A DNA stretch of 18,173 bases from NCBI GenBank assembly GCA_034112085.1, contig JAWUWD010000085.1, positions 1-18,173 of the forward strand. Direction: 5' to 3'. The stretch comes from JAWUWD01 sp034112085 (GTDB lineage: Bacteria; Bacteroidota; Bacteroidia; Cytophagales; Cyclobacteriaceae). The translations under genes and the position numbers were made by a program. Shown here one piece after another: positions 6,383 through 15,300 of this stretch. Under the pieces are notes generated by a model. It was given only the letters and a program-made list of their open reading frames with translations. It ran no database searches and was not told where the DNA came from. Position 1 is the stretch's first letter, and each line of letters starts with the position of its first letter.

Positions 6383-7567
6383 TCAGAAATTCCACTTTAA
6401 TCGTAAGAAGCCACGGGGGCTTATACTAGAATATTTATCAGTCAATACATCTTCGTCAAAATACAATTGACCGAACACTCCCAAATCCATGTTTTGAGAA
6501 AGAGATACAGATATTGCGGGGTTCAAGAAAAGTGAGTTACTACCTGGGAAAGCCATAATAGAAACAGATGCATTAACCAATGGTGAAAATTGGTATGCCG
6601 ATTGAATAAAAGTAGACCATCGATAGTTTGACAAATCTCTAATCGTGAAATCACTGGTAGACGGACTTGATAAGCTCAGAAGACCTGCAGCTGGCTCTAA
6701 TGGATTGTTAGCATTATAAAGTATTGAGCCATTGAGGTATAAAGAACTTTTGAAAGAGTAGTCGACTGACATCGAAGCTAAAAACATCTGATCATAACCA
6801 TCATTTACTTCTGAAGGGGTAAATGGCTTTAGATAAGTAAGCTCGCCTTTGAATCCTGCCAATCCTAAGTTTCCAGCCCATCCAGTACCAAAGGCCACAT
6901 CTCCCTGAGCCACTCCTCCCAAAAACTGGAAGTCGTAATCCCACTTATTGATCTTCCACATACCTGCAGCCACAAATCGGTCGAGGTCTTTGGACATTTT
7001 GGCAGCGACCTCAATACTGGAGGTTGTTCCTGAGTAATACTTAACTCGGATAGCATCAGAGCCTCTTCTTTCCTCATAATCAAAATCAAAAAAAGAGTAT
7101 GCATTGAACCAGTCATTAGGATTCCAAACCAAATTCATCCCCCAATTTACTCGCTGACGTCCCGCCCTGATTTCCCATTTGTTTTTATTCCATTGGAGGT
7201 AGACTCGATCGATCATGGTATTGAACACCATATCGTCATTATCAATAAGATTGGCTGATAGATTAAAGTAGTCGTTATTTCCATCAATTATTTCTCCATA
7301 TATTGGCTGAAGGTTACCCACAAAATCACCTACAATGATTCGGGTTCTCACATCAAAATGAGCAGTGAACTGATCTGATGCAAACCAAGTTAGATTCAAT
7401 CGATTATGGGTAAGGTTTTCATACCAAAGAGTATCTCCTATCTCCATAAAAGTGGACATATTTTTCACATAGCCGCTTATGGCAATTTTGCTCTGTTTCT
7501 CTTGTCCAAATATCTCACTCGCAGTTAAGAGCAATACTGCCGGCCAAAATAATCTATTTGGTCTCAT
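6383..7567 (-). CDS. Outer-membrane beta-barrel protein of the LolA-like/ABC operon
   Basis: The ATG at 7567 gives a 394-aa precursor with a clear signal peptide (LFWPAVLLLTASEIFG, cleavage near Gly21-Gln22); an ATG 18 bases upstream is also possible. The mature part alternates aromatic, polar and glycine residues as in amphipathic beta-strands and ends SPRGFLRLKWNF, the terminal aromatic signal for outer-membrane insertion. Motifs such as WEIRAGRQRVNWGMNLVWNP in the first half are typical of porin-like barrels of the alginate-export/DUF1302 kind, but no exact family is assigned. It is last in the operon and overlaps the ATPase gene by 14 bases. It could form the outer-membrane end of a transport route with the FtsX/ATPase pair and the LolA-like protein. 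Substrate is unknown. Confidence 0.8.
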   Translation of the reverse strand: MRPNRLFWPAVLLLTASEIFGQEKQSKIAISGYVKNMSTFMEIGDTLWYENLTHNRLNLTWFASDQFTAHFDVRTRIIVGDFVGNLQPIYGEIIDGNNDYFNLSANLIDNDDMVFNTMIDRVYLQWNKNKWEIRAGRQRVNWGMNLVWNPNDWFNAYSFFDFDYEERRGSDAIRVKYYSGTTSSIEVAAKMSKDLDRFVAAGMWKINKWDYDFQFLGGVAQGDVAFGTGWAGNLGLAGFKGELTYLKPFTPSEVNDGYDQMFLASMSVDYSFKSSLYLNGSILYNANNPLEPAAGLLSLSSPSTSDFTIRDLSNYRWSTFIQSAYQFSPLVNASVSIMAFPGSNSLFLNPAISVSLSQNMDLGVFGQLYFDEDVLTDKYSSISPRGFLRLKWNF

Positions 7568-8240
7568 CCGAGATAACCACCCCATCCTCTAACGTGATGA
7601 TTCGTTTTGCTTTGTCAATAACACGCTGATCATGGGTAGAAAATACAAATGTCGCATTTTCCTCCTCGTTCAATTTCGCCATCATGTCCAGTAAATTTTC
7701 AGTAGACTTAGAATCCAAATTAGCGGTTGGTTCATCGGCCAAAATAAACTTGGGTTTGGATGCCAAGGCACGTGCAACAGCGACACGCTGTTGCTGGCCT
7801 CCAGAAAGTTCTGAAGGGCGTTTGTCAGCTTTGTCGGCAATACCCATTTCTTCCAACAATTCCATCGATCGTTTTTCTCGCAAGACTTTATCTTGTTTCT
7901 GAAGAAGCATAATAAACTCCACATTCTCCAATGTGGTGAGTACGGGTATTAAGTTATAAGCTTGAAATACAAACCCTATATTATTCAATCGAAAATCAAT
8001 CAATTCCCCGTCTTTCATTTTAGCTATATCTTCGTTAGCTACAACTACTTTGCCCTCAGTTGGATGATCCAAGCCACCAATGATGTTTAACAGGGTGGTT
8101 TTTCCACAACCCGAAGGCCCTACTATTGCTGTAAATTCGCCTTCATTAATTTCTATATTGACGCCATTCAATGCCTTTACAGGTATTTTTGTTTCGTTAT
8201 AGACCTTGTAAAGATTCTCTGCTTTTATTACTGTGTTCAT
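7554..8240 (-). CDS. ABC transporter ATPase, LolD/MacB type
   Basis: The 228-aa ATPase has every nucleotide-binding motif: Walker A GPSGCGKTT (41-49), Q-loop Gln93 (FVFQAYNLIP), signature LSGGQ (145-149), Walker B FILADE (165-170), D-loop NLD and H-loop His203 (STHD). The LIPVLTTLENVE segment and the short length are typical of the LolD/MacB/FtsE group, whose permeases are FtsX-type; these lie immediately upstream. Such complexes are mechanotransmitters: ATP hydrolysis in the cytoplasm drives work in the periplasm, such as lipoprotein release or substrate extrusion, rather than channel transport. The gap to the permease gene is 26 bases, and the outer-membrane gene starts inside its 3' end. 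The paired permeases are therefore the likely partners. Confidence 0.95.
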   Translation of the reverse strand: MNTVIKAENLYKVYNETKIPVKALNGVNIEINEGEFTAIVGPSGCGKTTLLNIIGGLDHPTEGKVVVANEDIAKMKDGELIDFRLNNIGFVFQAYNLIPVLTTLENVEFIMLLQKQDKVLREKRSMELLEEMGIADKADKRPSELSGGQQQRVAVARALASKPKFILADEPTANLDSKSTENLLDMMAKLNEEENATFVFSTHDQRVIDKAKRIITLEDGVVISDETK

Positions 8241-8266
8241 TAGATAATGTGTTCAATAAATTAAAA

Positions 8267-9484
8267 TCAAATTTTATGTAAAGCCTCCACTGGATTCAAT
8301 TTCACGGCTTTCCATGCCGGGTACATTGCTCCTATAAAGGCTGTGAATATGACCCCAATAGTCACTATCATATAAGTTTCTTGGGCTACAAATGGATAAA
8401 GTATAGAAGCATATCCAAATGATTCAAGTGCATCTGAATAATTGGTAAGGTCAACTCCTACTGACCTATAATATGATATTGTGAGATAAGAAATAATTAA
8501 TCCTACTGGTGAGGCGATGATCGCTAAACTCAGTGTTTCGATAAGGATCATCGCAAATACTCTTAGCCTATTCATACCAACAGCCATGAGCATTCCAAGT
8601 TCTTTAAAACGCTCCAGAACTGCCATTAACATTGTGTTGACGATTCCGAAAATAAGAGCTGTAAGAATAATAAACATCAGTACATAAAGCATGCTTCCAT
8701 ACATCTCTTGCATAAAGGCCATTTCTGGTGCTATCAACTTCCAATCTTGAATTAAATCTCCTGTATACTTTTTATTGTATTTAGCCACTATATCTGTCTC
8801 AATAACCCCTTCCGCTGTTAGTAGGGCTATTTCATGGACTTCATCTCCAATACCGAGTAGTTTATCAACGTCATTTTTCAGCACGTAAGCGTATAACTCA
8901 TTTATTTTAAGAGATGAACTTTTGACGATACCCACCACTCGAAATGCGCCAGCCGTGATATTGCTATTTTTATCATTAAATGTAAGTACTACCTTTGACC
9001 GTACTTTGACATTAAGCGTTTCAGCTAATTTAGCACCTATGATTATTGGGTTTCGCTTAATACCTTCAAAATATGCTCCTTCAACAATCAGAGAATCTAG
9101 CATCGTTACTTTAGCCTCATTCATCTTGTCAATTCCTCGTATTTGCACACCAGAGGCTTTTTTTGGCGAGGCAATCATTCCATTGACTATGGTTCGCGTT
9201 GTTACTCCATCTACACCGTTCCAATTTCGTAAATCATCAGCCTTGATAACTCCATTTGGTATGGTAAGATTAATATCGTAATCCGTTTTAAATTCTGGGT
9301 GGTGAACCTGAATGTTAGAAATGTCGTAGTTGATGGCTTCGTTCATATAGCCTACCATAAACCCATTCATAAATCCACTTCCAACGAGCAATGCCCATAT
9401 CCCAACTACGATGGAGCCCATCACCACAAAGCTTCTTCCTTTGCTTCTCCAAACATTTCTCCAGGCTATTTTAAGTATCATCAT
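8267..9484 (-). CDS. FtsX-family ABC permease, second of a pair
   Basis: From ATG 9484 (a GTG at 9505 is less likely) this gives 405 aa in the LolC/LolE/MacB layout. It starts with the amphipathic motif LKIAWRNVWRSKGRSF (about 4-19), then membrane helix 1 near 20-40, a large periplasmic domain of about 200 residues, and three more helices: near MFIILTALIFGIVNTML, near LIETLSLAIIASPVGLIISYL, and at the end IVTIGVIFTAFIGAMYP. The last residues (WKAVKLNPVEALHKI) match the conserved FtsX tail. It works with the ATPase downstream and the paralogous permease upstream; the pair probably forms an unlike heterodimer, as LolC and LolE do. It starts 10 bases after the upstream stop, which suggests coupled translation. 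Confidence 0.9.
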   Translation of the reverse strand: MMILKIAWRNVWRSKGRSFVVMGSIVVGIWALLVGSGFMNGFMVGYMNEAINYDISNIQVHHPEFKTDYDINLTIPNGVIKADDLRNWNGVDGVTTRTIVNGMIASPKKASGVQIRGIDKMNEAKVTMLDSLIVEGAYFEGIKRNPIIIGAKLAETLNVKVRSKVVLTFNDKNSNITAGAFRVVGIVKSSSLKINELYAYVLKNDVDKLLGIGDEVHEIALLTAEGVIETDIVAKYNKKYTGDLIQDWKLIAPEMAFMQEMYGSMLYVLMFIILTALIFGIVNTMLMAVLERFKELGMLMAVGMNRLRVFAMILIETLSLAIIASPVGLIISYLTISYYRSVGVDLTNYSDALESFGYASILYPFVAQETYMIVTIGVIFTAFIGAMYPAWKAVKLNPVEALHKI

Positions 9485-9494
9485 AATTTTAATA

Positions 9495-10715
9495 TTAAGC
9501 TTCACGCATCGCTTGTACAGGCTTGAGATGCTGTATCACATATAGAGGATAAAACCCTAATACGAATGCCATAAAGAAGATGGCCCATGCCTGGTTATAG
9601 AATAACGATGGGTCCATTGAAAAGAAGTAAGCTGCTTCTATGCCAAATTGCTCAATGGCATCAGCCGATTCCCCGGACATGAAAATCGGGTTGAAATAGT
9701 AGTAAATTAATAATGGTAAACTGATAGATATACCCGCCAATACACCAATTGAAGTCATCATCAACATTTCTAGGAACACAGTAACCTGCATTTTGAGTCT
9801 CTTCATCCCAATCGACATCATCACGCCAAATTCATACATACGTTCAGCCGTCATCATCATGAAAGTACCAAACATACCAAACCCAATCACTGCATATAAG
9901 ATCCAAAGCATGATACGACCGCTGATGTTATCGATTTCAATTGCTTGCACTAAATCAGGCATCAATTCTTTCCATCCCATTATTTCAAGATACTGGGTGT
10001 CCAATTTGGAATTCAAATCCACTAATATTCGATCTACATGCTTGGCTTTATCGACCACAATCGATAGGCTAGTTATTTGATCTGGCAAAGCATAAAACCA
10101 TTGTGCTTTTTTTAAAGAGATAAAAATAGATTGATTATTTTGTTCAGGTATTGGGAATTTGGCAATGCCCTTCACTACAAACAATCCAGCCGCATTGGCT
10201 CCATGATAGCCTTGTCCTATCAGAACCAGCGTATCTCCTAACCCCAATTTTAAATACTTTGCCAATCCTTGTGATACAATAGCACCTTCGTCATCTTCTA
10301 GCAGATATTCACCTTCGACCATTTTATCCTTCAGCAAGGTCAACTCATGCTCACGTTCTGGGCTGATACCAAGTACCATCCCACCTTTAGTTTTGTTTTC
10401 AAAAGAAGCCAATGCAAAGGACTCTACTCTGGGTACTGCAGTATGTACACCCTTCGTGCTTTCCACCTGAGATAGCAATGCTGAGTCCCAATTAAAGCTA
10501 TTATCAATAATTTTCTCTTGCCAATACCCTGCCTTATGTATCTGAATATAACCAGTGTAAAAACGAGCTGTATTCTCTATCATTCTATCATAAGAACCCA
10601 GCTGCATCGAGCGCATAACGCAGGCCAATAAAACTGCGAATGTAATAGAACCAATGGTAATAAAACTCCTGCGTTTATTCCTCCAAATATTCCTCCAGGC
10701 TAATTTTGTGTACAT
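9495..10715 (-). CDS. FtsX-family ABC permease, first of a pair
   Basis: The ATG at 10715 gives MYTKLAWRNIWRNKRRSF; a TTG 15 bases upstream would add only MKPKN. The 406-aa protein has membrane helix 1 at about 18-36, a periplasmic domain of about 230 residues, and C-terminal helices starting at MLWILYAVIGFGMFGTFMM, followed by EFGVMMSIGMKRLKMQV, the coupling-helix type segment. It ends in the FtsX-family tail YPLYVIQHLKPVQAMREA. It is similar in layout and N-terminal motif to the neighbouring permease, so the two look like diverged paralogues. A role in lipoprotein or lipid extraction from the inner membrane is the LolCE-like inference. An active peptide or drug pump such as MacB is the main alternative. 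Confidence 0.9.
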   Translation of the reverse strand: MYTKLAWRNIWRNKRRSFITIGSITFAVLLACVMRSMQLGSYDRMIENTARFYTGYIQIHKAGYWQEKIIDNSFNWDSALLSQVESTKGVHTAVPRVESFALASFENKTKGGMVLGISPEREHELTLLKDKMVEGEYLLEDDEGAIVSQGLAKYLKLGLGDTLVLIGQGYHGANAAGLFVVKGIAKFPIPEQNNQSIFISLKKAQWFYALPDQITSLSIVVDKAKHVDRILVDLNSKLDTQYLEIMGWKELMPDLVQAIEIDNISGRIMLWILYAVIGFGMFGTFMMMTAERMYEFGVMMSIGMKRLKMQVTVFLEMLMMTSIGVLAGISISLPLLIYYYFNPIFMSGESADAIEQFGIEAAYFFSMDPSLFYNQAWAIFFMAFVLGFYPLYVIQHLKPVQAMREA

Positions 10716-10767
10716 GTTTTTGGGTTTCAATTTTAGGTGATAGGGTTACGACTCTAGGTTCTCAATG

Positions 10768-11511
10768 CTAACGTACCCTCTTAGTATTCTGTAGTGAAAA
10801 GAATTTATCTGTCACATCTACATCGAATTCCATATCTAGGTATTCAATCACCGTACGATTATTCGGTTCGTCAGCAGGAATCATTTCAAGCTTACCAGGA
10901 AGCAATTTCCCTCCCATGATTTTCAAGTCTGACATGACCATTGTATTTACCAGATAGTCATCCTCATCGTAGTAATAAACTAAATGCTGGTTATATTCTT
11001 CCTTATCAATGAAAGTGACAATTTTTCCCCATACAACCGCTGCTTCTGGTTTAGGAGTAAGTACAATTTTGAATACCTCCATCCCATTGATTGTACTGTC
11101 TGCTTCCAACTGATGAGAATAGTCATTCACAATCGATGACTCTTTCACCAAATCATCGTTAGTGAAATCTGAACCCATCCAAGATTGTAACATCATAGAA
11201 GGTGGCAATTTTATAACACGGTCTATTGTGGGCTGCCAATTCCACATTTCGTTCTCTCTTTTAAGAAACGCCTGCCCTTTATCGCGCGCTGGCGCTGTGA
11301 CTAGGATAATGCTATAGTCATTACCTAAGGCCCATCCCTTCATGGTAATTTCACGTTTCCAGTCTGGGCGAACAATGGTCATTTTCATCTCAGAGGTATT
11401 TGACTTGCCTTTGAATTTGTCATCGGCTTTACGAATAATATCAATGGCTTCTTGACCATAAGTCAATGTTGAGAGAGCTAATAAGAATACTGATAAGATA
11501 CATTTCATCAT
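10768..11511 (-). CDS. LolA-like periplasmic lipoprotein/lipid-sorting protein
   Basis: The 247-aa precursor has a signal peptide (residues 1-19, MKCILSVFLLALSTLTYG, cleavage before Gln20-Glu21). The mature part is built of strands with the hallmark PARDKGQAFLK (74-84), WNWQPTIDRVIKLP (90-103) and WMGSDFTNDDLV (111-122). These are characteristic of the uncharacterised LolA-like family annotated as outer membrane lipoprotein-sorting protein, which folds as a half-open beta-barrel with a hydrophobic pocket. It presumably receives a hydrophobic cargo from the FtsX pair in the periplasm and passes it to the outer membrane. It follows the TetR gene after 54 bases and precedes the permeases by 52, so it is likely the first structural gene of the operon. 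It is not the housekeeping LolA by context; cargo is unknown. Confidence 0.85.
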   Translation of the reverse strand: MMKCILSVFLLALSTLTYGQEAIDIIRKADDKFKGKSNTSEMKMTIVRPDWKREITMKGWALGNDYSIILVTAPARDKGQAFLKRENEMWNWQPTIDRVIKLPPSMMLQSWMGSDFTNDDLVKESSIVNDYSHQLEADSTINGMEVFKIVLTPKPEAAVVWGKIVTFIDKEEYNQHLVYYYDEDDYLVNTMVMSDLKIMGGKLLPGKLEMIPADEPNNRTVIEYLDMEFDVDVTDKFFSLQNTKRVR

Positions 11512-11565
11512 TTTGTTATTTCTAAGTTCTATCCTTAAGTCGGTGTCATTATTATAAGGTTCACC

Positions 11566-12141
11566 CTACGAACAATATTTTTTAATTAAATATGCTTTCA
11601 TTGAATCAATTGGATAATCCTCTCGCATAACGAGATAGTGAACACCTATCCCATCAAAGAGCGACCCCATTAACCTCGCCTCCTCGTGTGGGTTTTCAAT
11701 TCCAATTCCCTTTAGCAATTCCTCAAGGAAGGCAACATATTCATTGATTTTATTGGTGAGGATTTCATGAACAAATTCGAATTTTTCAATTTTGAAAGTC
11801 ATTTCAGTCATTAACTTCCAGTGATCAGGTCGCGCTGTCAAATCATCGAAAAAACCATTGATAATAGATTTCATTGCTTCTTTGGGATTGTTCAAGTCTA
11901 TATCAAATAGAATCTTATCCCCTTCGTTCATGGCATTATTCACGAGGGTAGTGAGCAGTTCTTCCTTACTGGTAAAGTAGTTGTAAAGCAGACCTTTGGA
12001 TACACCTGCTTCTTTGGCGATTAGTGCAATACTTGTGGATTCATACCCATTCCTAGCGATGAGAATGAAGGCGGCATGAAGTATTTTATCAATACTGCTT
12101 TGCCTGATTTCCTCGTTTTGTTTGGTTGTTTTGGGGCTCAT
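11566..12141 (-). CDS. TetR-family transcriptional regulator
   Basis: The 191-aa regulator has the canonical TetR DNA-binding domain in residues 16-62: ILHAAFILIARNGYESTSIA followed by the helix-turn-helix IAKEAGVSKGLLYNYFTSKEELL. The rest is an all-helical ligand domain with no family-specific motif I recognise. Such repressors usually respond to hydrophobic small molecules or lipids. It is the first gene of the envelope operon, read in the same direction, with a candidate operator just 10 bases upstream of its start; autorepression with control of the downstream genes is the natural inference. The RND operon lies immediately upstream behind a terminator, so a link to efflux is possible too, but that operon's promoter is outside the window. 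Confidence 0.93.
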   Translation of the reverse strand: MSPKTTKQNEEIRQSSIDKILHAAFILIARNGYESTSIALIAKEAGVSKGLLYNYFTSKEELLTTLVNNAMNEGDKILFDIDLNNPKEAMKSIINGFFDDLTARPDHWKLMTEMTFKIEKFEFVHEILTNKINEYVAFLEELLKGIGIENPHEEARLMGSLFDGIGVHYLVMREDYPIDSMKAYLIKKYCS

Positions 12142-12150
12142 TAAATTTTA

Positions 12151-12168
12151 TGACTGAACGGTTGGTCA
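12151..12168 (-). promoter_or_regulatory. Candidate TetR operator
   Basis: TGACTGAACGGTTGGTCA (plus-strand reading) is an imperfect palindrome: 12 of 18 positions match its own reverse complement, with TGAC and GTCA at the two ends and CG in the centre. This is the usual form of TetR-family operators. It sits 10 bases upstream of the regulator's ATG and overlaps the proposed -7 box, so binding would block transcription initiation. Confidence 0.6.
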
Positions 12169-12197
12169 ATAATAATGTATAAACCTATAAAAGTCAA
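12167..12197 (-). promoter_or_regulatory. Candidate Bacteroidota-type promoter for the tetR operon
   Basis: On the minus strand a TTG (12197-12195) is followed after 20 bases by TATTATTG (12174-12167). This fits the Bacteroidota sigma-A pattern of a -33 TTTG-like box and a -7 TAnnTTTG box, with one departure in the -7 box and a weak -33 box. The -7 box touches the candidate operator. It lies after the RND terminator, which suggests independent transcription. Confidence 0.45.
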
Positions 12198-12233
12198 CAC
12201 AAACACAGAAATAATTGGAATCTAGATAATAAA

Positions 12234-12265
12234 AAAAGCCATCACAGTATTTTGTGATGGCTTTT
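12234..12265 (-). terminator. Terminator of the RND efflux operon
   Basis: AAAAGCCATCACA (12234-12246) and TGTGATGGCTTTT (12253-12265) form a perfect 13-bp stem with a 6-base loop. Read on the minus strand, the second arm is followed by a T-run from the A-run at 12231-12237. It lies 48 bases after the RND permease stop and separates that operon from the TetR-led one. Confidence 0.92.
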
Positions 12266-12312
12266 AACCACTTAACAACCAATATTTTAATTATCACATA
12301 TACAATCTACTT

Positions 12313-15300
12313 CTAAGCAGCCGCATTTAGTTCTTCCTGAGCCGGAGCTTTTCTACTATATATCCAGTATTTCATTCTATACACGATAGTAAATAATACC
12401 GGTACGATAATCAAGGTAAGGAATGTAGCTACGATCAATCCAAAGATCACCGTCCATGCCAGTGGACCCCAGAATATCACATTATCTCCCCCAATGTAAA
12501 TCTTAGGATCAAACTCAGAGAATAAAGAAAAGAAGTCTATGTTAAGACCAATTGCCAACGGAATCAATCCTAAAACTGTTGTAACCGCTGTCAATATTAC
12601 TGGTCTCAATCTAGCTTTACCTCCCTTGACAATGATATCTCTTACAACATCCTTTGGCAACATATCGCCTTTACTTAATCCCAGCTCAAGCATCTTACGA
12701 TCTATTAGCAATTGGATATAATCAAGTAGAACTACGCCATTATTTACCACAATACCGGCCAAAGAGATAATACCCATCATTGTCATCATAATCACAAATG
12801 ACCATCCTGTAATCATCAACCCGCCAAATACACCTATGAAACTCAGGAAAATGGCTAACATGATAATTGCCGGTTTGGAAATACCACCAAACTGGAAAAT
12901 CAATATCAGCATGATCAAGCCTAGTCCAGAGAAGAATGCTCCCATCAAAAATGTCATTTGCTTGTTTTGCTCCTCGATCTGGCCAGTAAAGTCAATTTTG
13001 ACAGTACTTGGCAAGTTCTTATAGCTTTGCATTTCATTTTGAATCTCAGCAACAATAGCACCCGCATCTGTGAATCCAGGCTGTAAACCTGAATATACAG
13101 TCACGACTCTTTTATTGTCCTTATGTTTGATCGCACTAAATGCCGAGGTATTCTTCTGCGTAGCTACTGCCGATATAGGAATCTCTTTAATAGTACCGGT
13201 TGATTGATCTCTAAAGGTGATATTCTGATTGAATAAGGCACTAGAGTTATATCTATTTTCCTTATTGAATCGCACATTGATATTGTAGTCTTCACCATCT
13301 TCTTTAAAGATACCAGCTTTTTCTCCAAATAGGGATCGCCTTAACTGGCTCCCTACTTGACCTACCGCTACGCCCAATTCTCCAGCCTTCTTACGATCAA
13401 CCAGCACTTGCATAGAGGGTTTCCCTTTATTGACATCGATCTTCAATTCTTCTATACCTCCTATATTTTTGGTGTTGATGAAGTTCCTCATGCTCTCTGC
13501 TGTTGCGATAAGCTCGTCATAGTCACTTCCTTCAATTTCGATATTGATTGGATAACCTGCTGGTGGTCCAGCAGCATCTTTCTCTACAGATATCGCTACC
13601 CCAGGATAAATTCCCTTTAGAGCAGTTTGTACTTCCTCACGAAGCTTTTCAGAATCCTTTCCTTTTCGGTATTTGAATTCCCTCATCGAAGTGGTGATCT
13701 TTCCTCTATGTGGCATCTCAGCTGCAGAACCTCCATCTGTTTGAGGATTTCCAGCACCTTCACCCACTTGAGAAACAGAAGACTCTACAAGGAAATTTCT
13801 TTCCCCAACCATATATTCAGACTCATTGATCACGGTATAGACTCGCTGTTCGATCTCTTTGGTCATCTGATTAGTCTTCTCTATCGCAGTTCCTTGTGGA
13901 TACTCTATATAGACAATGATTTGCTTTGGTGTATTGTCAGGGAAAAACTCAATTTTAGTTCTTCCTGATCCTACAGAAATTCCGAAAGATATAAATGCAG
14001 CGATAAGCATCAGAAAAGTAAAGGTAAAATACCCATACACATTACCCCCTTTGAGTGCATGCTTGATTCTTCTCTCGTACCAGTTTTCAAACTTGACAAG
14101 TGTATTTCTTTGAAATCGATTAGCAACTTTCTTGATCACATATTTATAGATCCAAAAGAGAATTGCGATCAATATCATTAATGACCCTAGGCCGCGTACA
14201 GCACCTCCAAAAATCAAAATGAAGATACCCAAGCCTCCAAAAATCAAAGTGACTTTTATCAAATTCTTTACACTCAATTCCTTGTCACCTATCTCCATAA
14301 ACTGCGATACCAGCATAGAGTTCATAAAAATGGCTACAAACAATGAAGATCCTAATACCACCGATAGAGTGATCGGGAAATAAACCATAAACTGTCCCAT
14401 CACTCCTGGCCATAGTCCTAGCGGCACAAATGCTGCTACTGTAGTAGCGGTAGAAATGATGATTGGGAAAGCAATCTCTCCAATACCTTTCTTGGCAGCT
14501 TCAATCCTTGATAGACCTTCTTCTTCCATGAGTCGGTAGACATTCTCAACTACCACAATCCCATTATCCACCAACATACCTAGCCCCATTATCATTCCGA
14601 ATAGGATCATTGTATTCAAGGTGTATCCAAGATTGGATAAAATCATAAAGGACATAAACATAGACATAGGTATTGCAAACCCAACGAAAAGTGCATTTCT
14701 AAAACCTAAGAAGAACATCAGAACGGTAACTACTAGTAGGATACCGAATATGATATTGTTGACTAGATCATTCACTTGGTTCAATGTCTTCTCTGAAGAG
14801 TCATTAGATATGGTCACAGACAAATCTTGAGGAAACACATCAGATCCTGCAGCTTTAACAATTTCATGAATGCTATTCGCAGCTTCAATCATATTTTTAC
14901 CAGCTCTCTTTTTCACGTCAAGCATCACTACTGTATGACCAAACTCCCTAGCAAACGTTGTACTGCTTTCCTCTTTGAAAGTTACATCGGCAATGTCCCG
15001 GAGGTAAACTGGAGAATTCTTCTCCGACTTCACTACAAAATCATTGAGTTCCGCAGGCTTATCTATTTCTCCTAATATTCTGATAGTTCTACGTTGCCCA
15101 CTAGACTTGAGATTCCCTGCCGACATGGTCATATTACCATTCCCGATAGCTTGAAGCACATTATCGAAACTCACTTTAGCAGCCATCATCTTATAAATAT
15201 CTACAGCCACTTCTACTTCCTTCTCTTGTGCACCACGAATATCAACAGCCTTTATTTGAGCCAAATCCTCAATTTCGTCTTGAAGGTATTCTCCATACTT

